From Manihot esculenta (lineage: Eukaryota > Streptophyta > Magnoliopsida > Malpighiales > Euphorbiaceae): a stretch of 64,000 nucleotides of DNA. The stretch spans positions 2,048,389 to 2,112,388 of the forward strand of contig NC_035174.2 in NCBI RefSeq assembly GCF_001659605.2, read 5' to 3'. Shown in pieces: positions 32,963 through 44,903 of the stretch; position 1 is the stretch's first letter, and each line of letters begins with the position of its first letter. The notes under the pieces are model-generated. The model had not been told where the DNA came from and did no database searches. It saw only the letters and a list, made by a program, of their open reading frames with translations. The position numbers and the translations under genes are program-made.

Positions 32963-33568
32963 TGTCACGGGCCTAGATTTTAACACCTGTTGGAGATCGT
33001 GCGACACTTGGTTTGAACTCCTTTCAAGCCAAGTCAGCCAATAAATTTAGGCGTACACCTACACAATAGAATATTTGGGTTAGGACAAAACCACAAATAT
33101 TTAATCAAATATCATCAACCAATAATTATAACAACACCAGCACATCAAACATGGCAACTCACACTGAGGCTTAATGAATGAACTACTTATTTTATTCCAG
33201 GGGTAAAACAGTCATTACATAATCATAGCAATGATCATCTCACAACTTGTAGATAGGGGATGATCTACAAGGAGTGAAGATACTATCTAGGGACTCAACA
33301 AACCTATGATGACCAGCTGGGCCCAGTCCTCACTGGTGGCCAACTAGTCACTCCCCCTAAAAAGTTTAAAACAAACTGTAGTAGGAGAAGACATCAATAT
33401 GTCTGAGGTGACACTCCCTTAATAAATATATAAAAAAGAATTACAAAGATCTGTCGCGATCCTTTTGATACTACTATTTTTATACTTATCTTTTCCAACA
33501 TTGCTTTTCAGAAATTATATTGTTGAAAAAATTACATTTTAGTACCGCAAAATTCTATGCTCTTGACA
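32963..33568 (-). repeat. 5' LTR of the outer element
   Basis: It runs from TGTCACGGGCC to CTCTTGACA on the plus strand, with intact TG/CA ends. It matches the LTR at 16704-17312 with many substitutions and small indels. Confidence 0.85.
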
Positions 33569-34860
33569 GCCGGCCACCATGCACTCCGAGGGCAGAAAAA
33601 AGCCAACGAAGCCAGCAAAGCAAAATGAATATATAATCGCGAAAAAAGAAGAAGAGCCGGAAAGGTAGGGAAGAAAGCAAAACAACCAAACAAACCCTCA
33701 CCTAATCATGAACAGACTTAACAGGACTAGAATTGTCGACTGAAAGCTAAAGAGAAGAACCGATGTCATGACATTTCAGTCTCGGGTAGCCATGAAGCCG
33801 CAGTAAAGAGGCAACTTCGCACTCCAGCGCTGATGAAATCCACCGATTCACAACATCCACAACGACAATCGACCAAATAGAAGATCTGAGGCATAGAAAT
33901 AGAACCATGCAATCAAAGACACTTACCCATGCACACCCGAAACATAATAAAATCATATATACAAACACCCTAAACTATACACAAACCACAATAAAAAATT
34001 TATCGAGATCGAACAAATCACCCTATCAGCCAGGGTCAGGATTCCTCTGCCGATGGACAAAGAAATCCCAACCTTGAAGCCCCTTCAATTCTTGTTCTCA
34101 CTTTCGCTTTTTCTCGCTCTCGCTCTCGCTCATCCCAGCAATGATTCACTCTCTCCCGGTTAAAAGATTTATTAAAAGTGCTTTATTCAGATATAATCCT
34201 TCAGCCAAATGGAATTTTGTACTGAATTTTTTACTTTCTTAGGAGGTTGGTAGTGGAATTTAGCCTTTTAAAAAAAAAAGTTCTAGAGGGAATCAAATTT
34301 CCTCACGGAATCTCACGCTTTCCTATTTGTTATTTTAAAACCATGCTTAGACCTTTTTTTTAAAATAATTCAATTAAATAAATAAACTACTAAGGTGTCA
34401 AAGAGAGTATTATTTTATATGCTTGTGGACATGGACATTCAAACCAACATTAACTCTTTATTATTTGATTTCCATTTCTTAATCTTCTAGAAAGGAGAGA
34501 AAAAAAAAACTTTTCTTTTCCTTTCTTAAAAAAACAAGAATTTTATCCATCTTTTATGTCAGTTTTTAAAATTTAATTTGTATCTTTTTGAAAAAAAATT
34601 AAAAAATATATAATTTCTAATTGTATTATTATCTCTTTTGAACACAATAACTATTTTTAAGCTTTTCTATAATTTATCCTACTTTTAACTGTCCCATTTT
34701 CTAATGGTAAATCAATAAAGAAAGAATTATTAACATTAGAGTAATGATGTAAACAAAACCTTTCTTAATCAAATTAAAAAGCATTTTATTATAATTTAAG
34801 TAATTTAATTGCTTTTTAAATTATCATTTAAAAACTTTAAATAAATGCATTTAAAATTTG
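33569..34860. other. Spacer beside the retrotransposon nest
   Basis: The first 600 bases are balanced in composition and look gene-like, but no family is recognised. A 36-codon plus-strand frame at 34053-34163 starts MDKEIPTLKPLQ and continues with a Leu/Ala-rich core (FLFSLSLFLALALA) that resembles a signal peptide, then stops or reaches a possible GT donor. On the minus strand the same stretch looks like a GAGA-rich 5' UTR. The outer element may have landed in or near a gene here. The remainder is AT-rich. Confidence 0.35.
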
Positions 34861-34864
34861 CATC

Positions 34865-35560
34865 TTTGGGGAAATTACAGGAACTCCAGAAGAATGCATA
34901 CGAAGTCTCCCGATCTTACATAGAGATAAACCACCCAAAACAAAACAAATAATAATAATAACAATAATAATATTAAGAGGCACTCACAAAATAAGCCTTA
35001 TTTTCTCAAGGACAAGGATTGCTTGAATCTTAACGATGGAATACGTAAAGGAATTATAAACCATAATGATGGTATACGTTAAAAAAAGAGATCCTACAAT
35101 CTCAACGTTTGGGGAATTATAAGAACTTGTTAACGAATGAATATATAACGTCTACCAAATCATTCTAGAGATAAAAACAACCACAACAAAAATAAATATA
35201 AGTTTATTTTCATTCCCAAATTTTAAGCCACTATCTTTATATAATTTATTTATTATTTTTCTACTATACCTCTTTTCAATTTTTTTTTTAAATTTCTAAA
35301 ATGATTTAATCGTAAAAAGTATATCAAGAAAGGCAATATCAAATTTTTACATTAACTATACTTTCTTAATAAACATGAAAAAACAAATAAGTCTATCATT
35401 GTGGGGATTAATAATAATAAGAAGAAGAAGAAGAAGAAGTAATAATAATAAGAAGAAGAAGAAGCAGCAGCAGCAGCAGCGGCGGCACTCACAAAATAAG
35501 CCTGATATTTCTTACAGAAAAGGGTTTCTTAAATCATAATGATGGAATACGTAAAGGAAC
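34865..35560 (+). repeat. Degenerate repeat units with trinucleotide joints
   Basis: A head motif (TTTGGGGAAATTACAGGAACT... to TAGAGATAAA) occurs at 34865-34930 and, diverged, at 35107-35174. A tail motif (GGCACTCACAAAATAAGCC ... GATGGAATACGTAAAGGA) occurs at about 34979-35051 and 35484-35557. In both tail copies an A/G-rich trinucleotide run directly precedes the tail. A short head scrap (TGGGGATTA) precedes the second run. It looks like a tandem or short mobile repeat whose internal microsatellite varies. Confidence 0.6.
35408..35486. repeat. Compound trinucleotide microsatellite
   Basis: The sequence passes through ATA, AGA, TAA, GAA, GCA and GCG triplets in about 78 bases with no break in the 3-bp phase. 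The stepwise change suggests that point mutations were amplified by slippage. A shorter AAT/AAC run lies at 34948-34973 in the related upstream unit. Confidence 0.85.
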
Positions 35561-35755
35561 CATATACGTCTTAAAGAAAAGGATGGACAAACTCAGTTTA
35601 AGATTACACTGGCACAAAGTTGATCAATCAGTTAATGAACGAAAAGGATTTACAACTGCAATTCCATCACACCTTTCGAAATTTCAGGTGCACTAGGAGC
35701 CAGGCTTCGATTGAGTGTATAGCCAGATGACAGAAATTGAATTTAACTTGACGTA

Positions 35756-38056
35756 CTAGGCTATGCTCCTTACATATTGGTCCAGAGATGTATTGAACAA
35801 CTCACACCTATACAAAGCAAATACAAGCACATCCGGTAAAAATTATCCTACAGTTTGAGAATCTTAAAACAAAGCTACTGTATGATGTAAGTAACAGTTG
35901 ACTAATAAAAGATCATGGGTAACTACAAGAAAAACAAATGCCACTAAAATTTTCCCTATCCGACCGTTCTAACTTCTAACACTTGAATAAATGGCCAAGG
36001 GAACCCAGCTGTATTCCTAGTAAAGCATGTGTATCTAGTAAAGATGCATACCATCCAGCAGTATAATACACACATTGGTTGACACTTCATTTCAGATCCA
36101 ACAAGCACCAGGAAAGGGAATAGAAGCAAGGACAAGGCCAAAAACCTCAACATGAAATCATAAACTTACATGAAGCAACTTCCAAATCATAAGATTCAGC
36201 ACATTTCACCAGTTCACACCCTACCACTTATCAAAACCCGTTTTGTTTCTTAAGCTGGTAATAATTTTTCGCTCATTCCTTTACTACTTGATTAAGAGAG
36301 TGTAGTCAAATACTGAAATTCACATTCTAAGACTCATTTTCTGAAAAAATGACTTGCAAGCTGATCCAGTATCATTAAATACAATTTACAAATAAATTAT
36401 CATAGCACAATCCATCAGTGCCTGGTTAGAACACCTCACTTGAGCTTAAAAATTATTTATTTCACACTTAATGTTGATATCAAGCAACAAAAATAAATAA
36501 GCATCCAAATTTAGATTAACAATGTGTCTTTTCAAAACTCCCTTGACTGAACAAATCATTAGGTGTGCCAAGCAGGAGAGTTCATAAATTATTTCAGCAC
36601 CAGCATAAGCTTTAAGCTTGGCATTGAAATAAAATATTCAAACCAAGCCCAGTTGGTAGGAGAATACTCCAATTCGACTGGACCAAAGTTCACAATAACC
36701 AAATCAAATTGAAATCTAATCTGGTTTGGAGTAAAAAATCCTTTCACAGGTTTTAGGATATGTAGAAACTTTATCTTTACTGAGTTTCAGCCACCAAGAA
36801 TAAGGTCTTACAAGACAAAATCACTAACATTTTTTTGATGAAGTGGCTCCGATTATTTAGTTTAAAATGAAAAAAAAAAGTACTATATGTGTTACCTGAT
36901 AGGAGTTCCAGGAGTATAGAGGGGATTTTTGACAACATATTCAACATACAAGTTGTAAATGTACTTTAGGGATTCGCGTAGATCACCAGTCCTGGGATGA
37001 GTAACCAAGATAATCTGCAAAACGATTCATACACAAATAACTCCGGATAAAGCAATATATAGAGGCAAACTCAGAATCAAATAGCAAACATGTACAATAT
37101 TGGCAGAAATTTGAAAATTCAAAAGTACAAACTCAATTACGCATCAAGAGTACTAGTTCTTGTACTATCAAACTGCAAGCCACCTTTTCACTGAGTACTA
37201 AAATGCTTGGCCACATTAAAGAGTTGAAAAAGAAAAAGCACGTAACAAGGTGCCAAGGCCTCAAACTTGACAAAACTTATACAAACTGAAAAAGCATGTG
37301 GCCATAATCTTTGATGTTTACATTCTATACGACTAAGATGTGCAAGCTTATTGCACAGGCAAACCATCAATTTCATGATTTTGAAAGCAATAAAACATAT
37401 CAAGAACATAAGCTAACCTTTATCCCGGAAGGACTTTCCATGAAACTAAGTTTGTATGTATTTGTACGAAAGCTGTGGAATGAACAACCTTGGCCAGGTA
37501 ACTGAGGCATCCCAAGGTTTCCTTTCTCCGCACTGCACCAAAACACGAACTCCAGATAAATTAAATTAAGATAAATTCAGATTGCAGACCAAAATTGTTT
37601 GTTATTGCCACTATGAAAAGTCCCTAGCAGAAATCTTGTAAATGGTTATAATCTAATCTCAAACCTAGCAATTTGTTTGTTCAATTAAACTTGGGGAATT
37701 TAGCACCAAGATAAGGTACAATTTACATTCAATGACTCCAAATTCAAGCAGCAACCAAGTCTATTACACGGACTCCAGAAAAGAAAATATCTGCATTGTG
37801 AAATATGGTTAGATTACAAATAGAAAATAAACCTCGTGGGATCCATCTTGGCAGTTAGCGACTTGAGGGAGAAAAGAAGACCAAACATAAGCTTATGGTC
37901 CTGCTGCGCATTGAGGGTATGAAGTGGACGATTCCACTCCCTGTAAAGCAAGCACACCCCATTCCTATTGAACACATACATCATGTGCGCATTGTTCCCT
38001 GAAGCTGTTGGTGCCGGTGGCGATGGACTAATATCTGATCCACCAAAAAATTGCAT
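35756..38056 (-). CDS. BET5: Trafficking protein particle complex subunit 1 (TRAPPC1/BET5)
   Basis: Four exons, 38056-37833, 37532-37418, 37014-36896 and 35807-35756, give 169 residues, the usual plant length. TRAPP complexes are Rab guanine-nucleotide exchange factors that tether vesicles at the ER-Golgi. Subunit 1 is a small longin/sybindin-fold core subunit. The start is MQFFGGSDISPSPPAPT. Other matches are YVFNRNGVCLLYREW, KLMFGLLFSLKSL, PQLPGQGCSFHSFRTNTYKL, VTHPRTGDLRESL and the end LFNTSLDQYVRSIA. The final exon is only 52 bases. ATG at 38056 was chosen because the 16 in-frame codons before it begin at a non-ATG codon and are not conserved. Upstream at 38400-38590 are probable 5' UTR and promoter sequences with an AACGACGTCGTT palindrome. 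Confidence 0.93.
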
Positions 38057-39759
38057 AGTTTCCTCTCCCCAGATGAAATAGACTTCGAAATAAGTGTAGC
38101 CCAATCCCTAGACAATCAAAACACGATGAGAATCTAGTCATTTATGTGAGCAAAAAATAATCTGAATTCGATTGATTAAAACTAAAATCTGAGTACAAAA
38201 TCAGTTCATAGAGGAGATAGAAATCACAGAAGACCGATGCTAGAGTTGGGAGTTAATTGATTAGAGATTAAATCACAGGAGTCGTCTGATTGGGAGAAGA
38301 GGGAAATGAAACCAAATCAAAGGCTTTTTCATCTAAATTTTTTATTCATTAAGATTTGGATGGTTTAAGGTTTAAGGTTTAAGGAATTTCCTTCACTGAG
38401 ATTTCTTGGCCGAAAAACAGAGGTTCATAAGCAGTAAAGAAAGCGTAGAGGATAGAAACGCATACCTGAGCACCGAGTTAGCTAGGAGACTAGGCAACAG
38501 ACTCGAGAGAGCACCGAAAATGAAAAGGCAGCGAACGGAGCCGGCTCAAGTTTTTCGATGCTTATGCTAAACGACGTCGTTAACATTACTGCTACGAAAG
38601 ACTACAAAATAGTGAGATACTAAAATGACTTTAAAAAAATTAAAAAAAAAACCAAAGAAGACTTATTATTGATAAAAGGCCAAAGTCCAAAACGGAAGGA
38701 GTTGAGGCTTCAATATCAAATTTTACAAGCAAACCCGACCCATGGGAAAAAACCCAATCCATATATTTATATCTAATATCCAATCCGAAACCCCAACCCA
38801 GTAAAAGCGCCAATCCGCATATCAGAGAAACTTCAACACTGCATTTTGACCGGCAAGGACCGTTAGAGGTATTGACATAGTGAAGAACCAGCCATGGAAC
38901 GGGTCAGAACATCGAGACATGAGATGAAAGATAAGAGAGGCAGGAGAGCAAAGACACATGATATGTATCCCAAACAAACAAAATCCAAAGTGGAGTCGAG
39001 CTATCGGGAGACCAAAGAGCACGAGGCCAAGAAAACACAGAAATAACACTCTCTTTTAGGCATTAAGGGATTGAGAGCTATTAGAGTAACACTGAAGCAC
39101 CAGTTGAACAGAGAAAGCAGACAGCACGATCAAATAAACCATCACCCAGAATCTCAACTTGCAAAACATAAATATTTTTTAAAAAGAAAACAACCCACTC
39201 AGCGGTGGAAGAGAGTAACCCCACGTTCAGGCAGAGTTATATTTTGTAATCTCTACCAAAACTCACCTCACCACTGTGGTATTCATATTTTTATTATTGC
39301 AAAAGCATGTAATGATTTTCCATGAACTCCCTCCCCCACCCTGGGGAAATCTTCCATGCGTTTCGGTTCATAGTTTACTTCACTTGCGTGAATAAACTTG
39401 TCCGCCACCGGTCTGGTGTTCTTAATTTCAAGCTTGTAAAATGAATACCCTATATCCATATGCACTTCACAACCGTTTATCTATTGTTGGACTACCCGAG
39501 ATCCTACCACATGAACCACGGTTAGCTTTGATAGGACTTTGGCCTAATTGTTAAATAGATCACTCAACTTATTTTAACCGAAGCAAGAATCAGATTTGAT
39601 AAAACATGTGCTCAAGTCAGGATTATTCATCGAATGGCTCTGGCTATTCAATCTGGTAAACGAGAATTACAATATAACAAACACAAACAATAAACCAAAA
39701 ACAAAATGACAGATTGGACTCTGAAACTCAAGCCCTTCAAATTAAGATTCCTCCAAGAG
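38057..39759. other. TRAPPC1 promoter and intergenic region
   Basis: The segment 38057-38520 is the likely 5' UTR, possibly with an intron, and promoter of TRAPPC1. From 38640 the sequence is mixed, with no recognised gene. A 60-codon minus-strand frame at 39283-39465 has balanced composition, but I recognise nothing in it. Confidence 0.5.
38570..38581. promoter_or_regulatory. AACGACGTCGTT palindrome upstream of TRAPPC1
   Basis: This perfect 12-bp palindrome with a central ACGT lies about 515 bp before the TRAPPC1 ATG, close to where transcription could start if the leader has an intron. bZIP factors bind GACGTC cores. Related AAACG...CGTTT palindromes occur in the divergent promoter near 60.0 kb. 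Confidence 0.5.
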
Positions 39760-41062
39760 TTACGCCTTTAACTCTGATTGACCGGAGGAGACAGCAGGTG
39801 TGCCATTTATGGATTGGACAGCCTCAAGCGTCTTGTAAAACTCCTGAGGAAGAGGACCAGGTCGATGCAAAGGTACGTGCTTCGGAACTGGTGCATCATT
39901 TTCTATAACTTCACATTCATAGTCATCTGGAACGCCCCAAGGATCCCACTCTGCAATAGCGCACAATTAAAACATACTGTCAGAAATGCTAATATTTTTC
40001 ACAAACTATTTCTCACTGCATAATGACAGTATAGAAAACAAATCAATTCATATTGCCTCAATAGAGATGAGAATTAACACAACATAGATTTAACCAAATT
40101 TCAACAATTAACTTATACTTCACAATACCATATGAACTTGCACCATATAAAAATTAATGAACTTGCCCTCGCTAGTCCACTGTTCTTCACAATAAAACTT
40201 CTTTTGGCACTCCATCTACTCCCAATGCTATGACTGACAAGAAATGAACAGAATACTTGCAGGTAATTATTTGACAAAAAGCTTGTTGGAACTCTCACAA
40301 ACTGTTAACCAGCTCCAAGTCAAAATGAGAAGAGACATAACATGAAAACTCAAGTGGAAAGCATCAAAATTCAAAACGATTACACTTCCTCAGAACATGG
40401 TCTTATTTTCACAATGAATGATGACAGGATCAACAACTAGAAATCAGAGTTCAAGGACTTGTCATGGGTTAAGAATGGAATGACTAGTCATGATAATAAG
40501 ATTACTATGCTTCACTTATGTTTTAAATTTATTTCACATTAATTTAGAAAATTTTATTCTATGTAATAATAATTAAAATTTTAAAATTTAATGAAAAACT
40601 TAAAATTATATTGGAATTTTTCCTAGAGCATTTTAATACTATGCGAGTTTTCTCTTGCCCCCCAAAAAACAAATATTTCCGATATTTTCCTCCAGCAGAG
40701 CAAAGAATCAATGTACATAAACGAGAAATAGAGTATAAAATGTACGAACCGATCATTTTCTCGATGAGTTTGAGCTCGTCCTGAGCCTCCTCGATGAGCT
40801 CCTCGACCTGGCCGCAACCTAGTTTCTTCTCGATCACTTCCCAGTCCTCTTCCTCTTGGCATACCTTCAGCCTATGCTTTGTGAAGCTCTCTACCGCCTT
40901 ACGGTACCCTTCGTCCTCCGGGACCACCTGAATCTCTTTTAGGGTTTTGGTGTACAGATTGATCAATACCTCCCTTGCATTGGGGACCACATCAAGACCC
41001 ACGATCCCCGTTGTCTGCTTCACCTTGGCCATCAATGGCCGTCCAATCACCCGCAGAAACAT
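39760..41062 (-). CDS. NDUFA5: NADH dehydrogenase (ubiquinone) 1 alpha subcomplex subunit 5, mitochondrial complex I
   Basis: Two exons, 41062-40750 and 39950-39760, are joined over a 799-base intron (GTTCGTAC...TTGCAG) and give 167 residues. It is an accessory subunit of the matrix arm of mitochondrial complex I. Matches to the plant family are the start MFLRVIGRPLMAKVKQTTG, VGLDVVPNAREVLINLY, VPEDEGYRKAVESFT, QEEEDWEVIEKKLGCGQVEE, then exon 2 EWDPWGVPDDYECEVIE and HVPLHRPGPLPQEFYKTLE. The Glu at the junction is split across the intron. The open frame extends nine codons upstream but begins at GTG. ATG at 41062 matches the family start. Confidence 0.93.
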
Positions 41063-43137
41063 TGCTAAAGTAAATCCTATCTGAATCACTACTTCTGAAC
41101 TTCGTTATCTTCTTCTCGGGGTGCCCTCTCACTATTTTTTTCTTTTTTTCTTTTCCAGTGTAGAGAAACGGAGATTGATGGTCGGGTAGTTAGTCCCTGA
41201 AATTACAACCTTATTGGCGGAATCTCAACCGTCCATCTTATCTGGACTTCTGATGCAACTCAAATGGACCTATCTGTATGTTCAAGGAAGTGTGAATGTG
41301 TGAGGCCTTGCTTGTATGACAATTGGACTTGGATCAGTACGCTGAGGATCACTTCGGGTTCAGAGTATGGGCTGGACTGCTCATAATTTTCAAGGATTTA
41401 AACAAAATTTAATGATTTTTTTAGCGATGGGACATTAGAAGTTATCATCCAGTGCTCTTGTGTTAATTGTTAACACTCTTGCTCATTCCATTTAGCTTGC
41501 AAGAAACCCTAGCTTCTCCCATGCTTTGGCCATATGAGGAAATGAAGGCCTAGAGGATTTCAGCCAAGAGAGATGAATCTTGTTGAGAATGTTTGTGTGG
41601 ATATATTAGAGAGTTTACATTTGCGAGTCTCAATTCTACCAAGTGAAAAACAGTCATACGTAAGAATTCTAAACTTAATTTAAGATAGATTTACCTTTCT
41701 TCATAAGAGCTAATTAATTTAGTAAAAAATTTGAATGTAAATATTTAATTTAATATATTTTTTATTATGTGAAATCAATTTTATATTAAATAATCAAATA
41801 TTATTTACATTTAATTATGTCATGTTAATTAATTTGGTTTGTGAAATCTTATATTTTGTATGTATTCTAATAATATTAAGGCTCATTTGAGTTGTATAAC
41901 ATTTTCTTCCCTTAAATGCGAACCATATAATCATTTTTTTTAATATTAACTCGGTAGGTTCGGCATAAATAACTTGAAAATATTGAAATTAATTTTTAAT
42001 GAAAAATAATATCTATTTTTATTTTTTATATTGTTTTTGTATATTAAATAATTGCCTTGGGTGTGCCTCATGACCTTTGCTAGCCTTTTTTTTTTTTTTT
42101 CCTTTTAACTTTACATTTCTGATGAAAAAAATGATAGTCTACCAAATGGAATTCCGTACTATTGCTCACAGCTAGAAAAATTATCCCAATATATGGGGGA
42201 AATTCTCTATGCAAAATAGTAAAAAAATGCATAAATCAATCCTCCAACCCCTATAGAAGATTTGAAGAATGGGCATGGAGTGGCACGTGGGAATGATATG
42301 AGAGGCCATTAATTAGCAGTCATGGGATTTAACTTTTTGTAAAGGCTGAAAGGAGTTACAATTCAGTTGGCCATGCATCAATAATTACCTTGTCTTTGTT
42401 CATAGTTTTATACATAAAAATAAAAATTATTTTTCTTTACTATCCTTATAATTAATTATATAAATTTATTATCCATGTAAAAAAGTTTTTACAATTTTAT
42501 AAATGTAGAGTATAATTTTATATATTACAATTTTTTATGATTTGTGGTTTCTATAGAAGATTAAAACGGTAATAATATGTATATATATATGCATTGTAGA
42601 AAATTGTATTACTCATATAAAATCTATATAACAATAAAAAGAATTCCATTTTACTATCTCAATATATTAGATGACATTTTTTATGAATAAATTCGTGATT
42701 TTTTTAAAATTACAAATAAAGAGTTCAATGAAGCGATTATTAATTATAAGCATTTTTGTACCATATGAGATGTAATTTATTGATGCTAAAATTGTTTCTG
42801 AAATCTCATATTTATATTAAAGCCTTCAATTATAAGCATTTTCATATAACATAACCCAAAGATAAACATACAAAGAAAAGAGGGTAAAGAAAAAGTTGAA
42901 GGACAAAAAGTTTAGAGAGGGAAAGGATTGTTTCTATCACTTTGTACATGATCTATAGTTTCTATCCCTGTCCGTTGTCTTTGTCTGCAAGAACACTTCT
43001 TTTCAGATTAAACGGAAAAAAAGAAAAAAAAGAAGAGCGAAAAACATAAACATAAGCACCTCCTAACTTCCCTAAAGGATAGGATAGAACAGTAACATTT
43101 TCCTTAACCAAACAGCGCCTTCTCAGAGATTTGTCAG
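41063..43137. other. Intergenic region
   Basis: The first 100 bases are the NDUFA5 leader and promoter, including a T-rich stretch at 41133-41156. The rest is AT-rich with no recognised gene. Bases 42960-43137 probably belong to the WRKY 3' UTR. Confidence 0.5.
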
Positions 43138-44695
43138 TCAGAAGTCAGAACCACCGGAGCAAAAGGAGAAGATGTCTGGATTATGACCTAAGCCTCCATA
43201 ATCACTGCTACCAAAATCAAAAACACTTTCCTCAACAGTTCTCAAATCTTGCAAATCCTTAAAAATGTCTTCATTTTTTGTCATACTAGGAACAAGAGCA
43301 TCGTACTCGTCCTCATAATAGTGACCGCGACCATCACCATCACCATCACCTTGGCCTTCGCTTTCAATTCCATTACCCTCCAAATCAGCTCCATTCATAT
43401 TTGCAGCCTGTGTCGCGTCGATGTTCTCATTTGTGTTCTCTTGCTCCATGGCAGCTGGCGGAGGGGTTGTTGGAGAGAGACTCGTAGCCGAAGGCGTAGT
43501 ACTTGACTCCTTGGATCCTTCGTTGGCAGGATTTTGTTTGGCCAGGAATTTGTTTCTGATGAGTGAGCCTCTCTGTGAGGAACGAGGGTGGGTGTGGTCG
43601 CCGCTGTAGGTCACTATGAACATGTTTTGATCTGTATTACTCCTCTCTACTTGCTTTCTCGCTGCACACCCTTTGGAGCTGCTGCATCTATAGTAGTTCC
43701 TGTAGAACCCAAAATTGACATCCGATTCTTAGAATTTACAAATAAACCTAAAATTAAAATCTTTCTGCAAGAAGGCAAACTGAAAAACCTAAGAAGCCGA
43801 AACCTTGGATACGGTGAGCCTTTGATGGGTTTCTGTCCATACTTGCGCCAACCCCACGCATCGTTGCATATATTCTCTGCTGTTATCACTTCCCTCTTCA
43901 AATAGCTCTTTCTGTAGATCAATAAAATTGAACAGACATTTCGATAAATCTTTCCATGAACAAGAGAAACTAAAATTAACCCGCTTACTTCTTCCTTGAT
44001 GTCGATGCAGATGATTGAGTGGTTCGTGAAGGAGGGACAGGAACACTGGTCGCAGGCCTTGGATGACGTCGCTGGTGCAATAGTTGCTGTTGATATCGTG
44101 CATGTTGAAATTGTTGCTGGCCAGGGTTGAAGGGGAAGCTAAATTGTAAATTGGGGAAGGGTGGGGTTGGGGACAGGTACGGGGGTGGAGGCAGGAGTGG
44201 GGGTGGGGGTGAGGGTGAGGATAGTGCTGGTGCTGGTTCTGGTGCTGGTAGCAATGTTGGTGGTGGTAGTAGGGGTTGGGATAATGCTGGTGGTGCAAGT
44301 GCTGGTATCAATGGTGGTGGTGGTAGTGGGGGTGGGGGTAGGGCTAGTGGTTCTGGTAGCAATGGTTGGGGTGATGGTGGTTGATGATGATACAGTTGGA
44401 GCTGATTTTGGCCACTAAATTCTCCAAAATAAGAAATGGAAGAGTTAGGAAGATTACCATGAACACCGGTTGTATGCAGAAAGGGATTGTAAGAATCTGG
44501 CAATCCTTGCCATCCATTACATACAGGCTGTTCAGTATTAGGAAAAGAGAAAGAGGTATCTTTATCATCGAAAATCAAAGAGGCCAGACAATCCAGGTAG
44601 TTGGCACTTTGACTAGGGGGGTAGGCGGCAGTGTTGGTAGCAGGGCTATGGCTAGTGAGACTCCTGATTACGGCATGCGGATCCCACTCAGCCAT
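43138..44695 (-). CDS. WRKY transcription factor, group IIe (WRKY22/27/29-like)
   Basis: Three exons, 44695-43989, 43911-43804 and 43699-43138, give 458 residues. Nuclear DNA-binding proteins of this group bind TTGAC W-boxes, and relatives act in immune and stress signalling. The WRKY domain has WRKYGQK at 257-263, then [10 protein letters not shown]. It is interrupted by an intron after the PR codon, the position typical of most WRKY genes. The zinc ligands are C277-X5-C283-X23-H307-X-H309. A basic stretch (TSRKKKSYLKR) precedes it, as in group IIe. Residues 106-181 are an extraordinary Pro/Leu-rich tract. The C-terminus is acidic ([12 protein letters not shown], then YYEDEYD), a plausible activation region. 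The start [10 protein letters not shown] resembles WRKY22-type starts. Which paralogue it is stays open. Confidence 0.92.
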
Positions 44696-44903
44696 TGAGA
44701 CGGCAATCTACCTAGAAGTTATAACCAAACCATCTATTTCTCGCACTCAAAAGAGAGTGAATTCAATGGACTGCGCTGACCTTGGGTTCGGGTGGGACTA
44801 AAAAATTAGAAAGCTAAGAAGATTGCATAAAGAAAGGGCATAAAGAAGACAGAAGACAGAGAGGAAATGATGGTGGAGCAATGTTTAATCGTAATTGTTT
44901 AAT

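Larger units (their letters stand above)
16704..33568 (-). mobile_element. Outer LTR retrotransposon carrying nested insertions
   Basis: Two similar LTRs, 16704-17312 (609 bp) and 32963-33568 (606 bp), bound a 16.9 kb unit on the minus strand. A primer-binding site lies next to the upstream LTR at 32949-32960. A purine tract (AAGTGGGAGAG, minus strand) abuts the downstream LTR at 17313-17323. The internal gag-protease reading is broken by many stops. The LTRs differ by eye far more than those of the inner element, so this is an old insertion. Nested inside are a chromovirus LTR at 17400-19550, an LTR-like piece near 19979-20589, and the complete Tekay element at 22901-32686. I could not find a clean 5-bp target duplication. 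GGTGGCC/GGTGGTC occurs near the two edges but is offset by 3 bp on one side. Confidence 0.8.

Noticed and set aside
37467..37480. Match to the first 13 bases of miR396 (TTCCACAGCTTTC on the minus strand)
   Set aside because: It lies in a TRAPPC1 exon in sense orientation, so it is neither a target site nor part of a hairpin. The rest of the miRNA does not match.
39283..39465. A 60-codon minus-strand frame with protein-like composition
   Set aside because: I recognise no homology and found no flanking exons. It is kept only as a note.
43985..44418. Long plus- and minus-strand frames rich in Gly/Val or His/Pro
   Set aside because: They are shadows of the Pro-rich tract in WRKY exon 1, in other frames.
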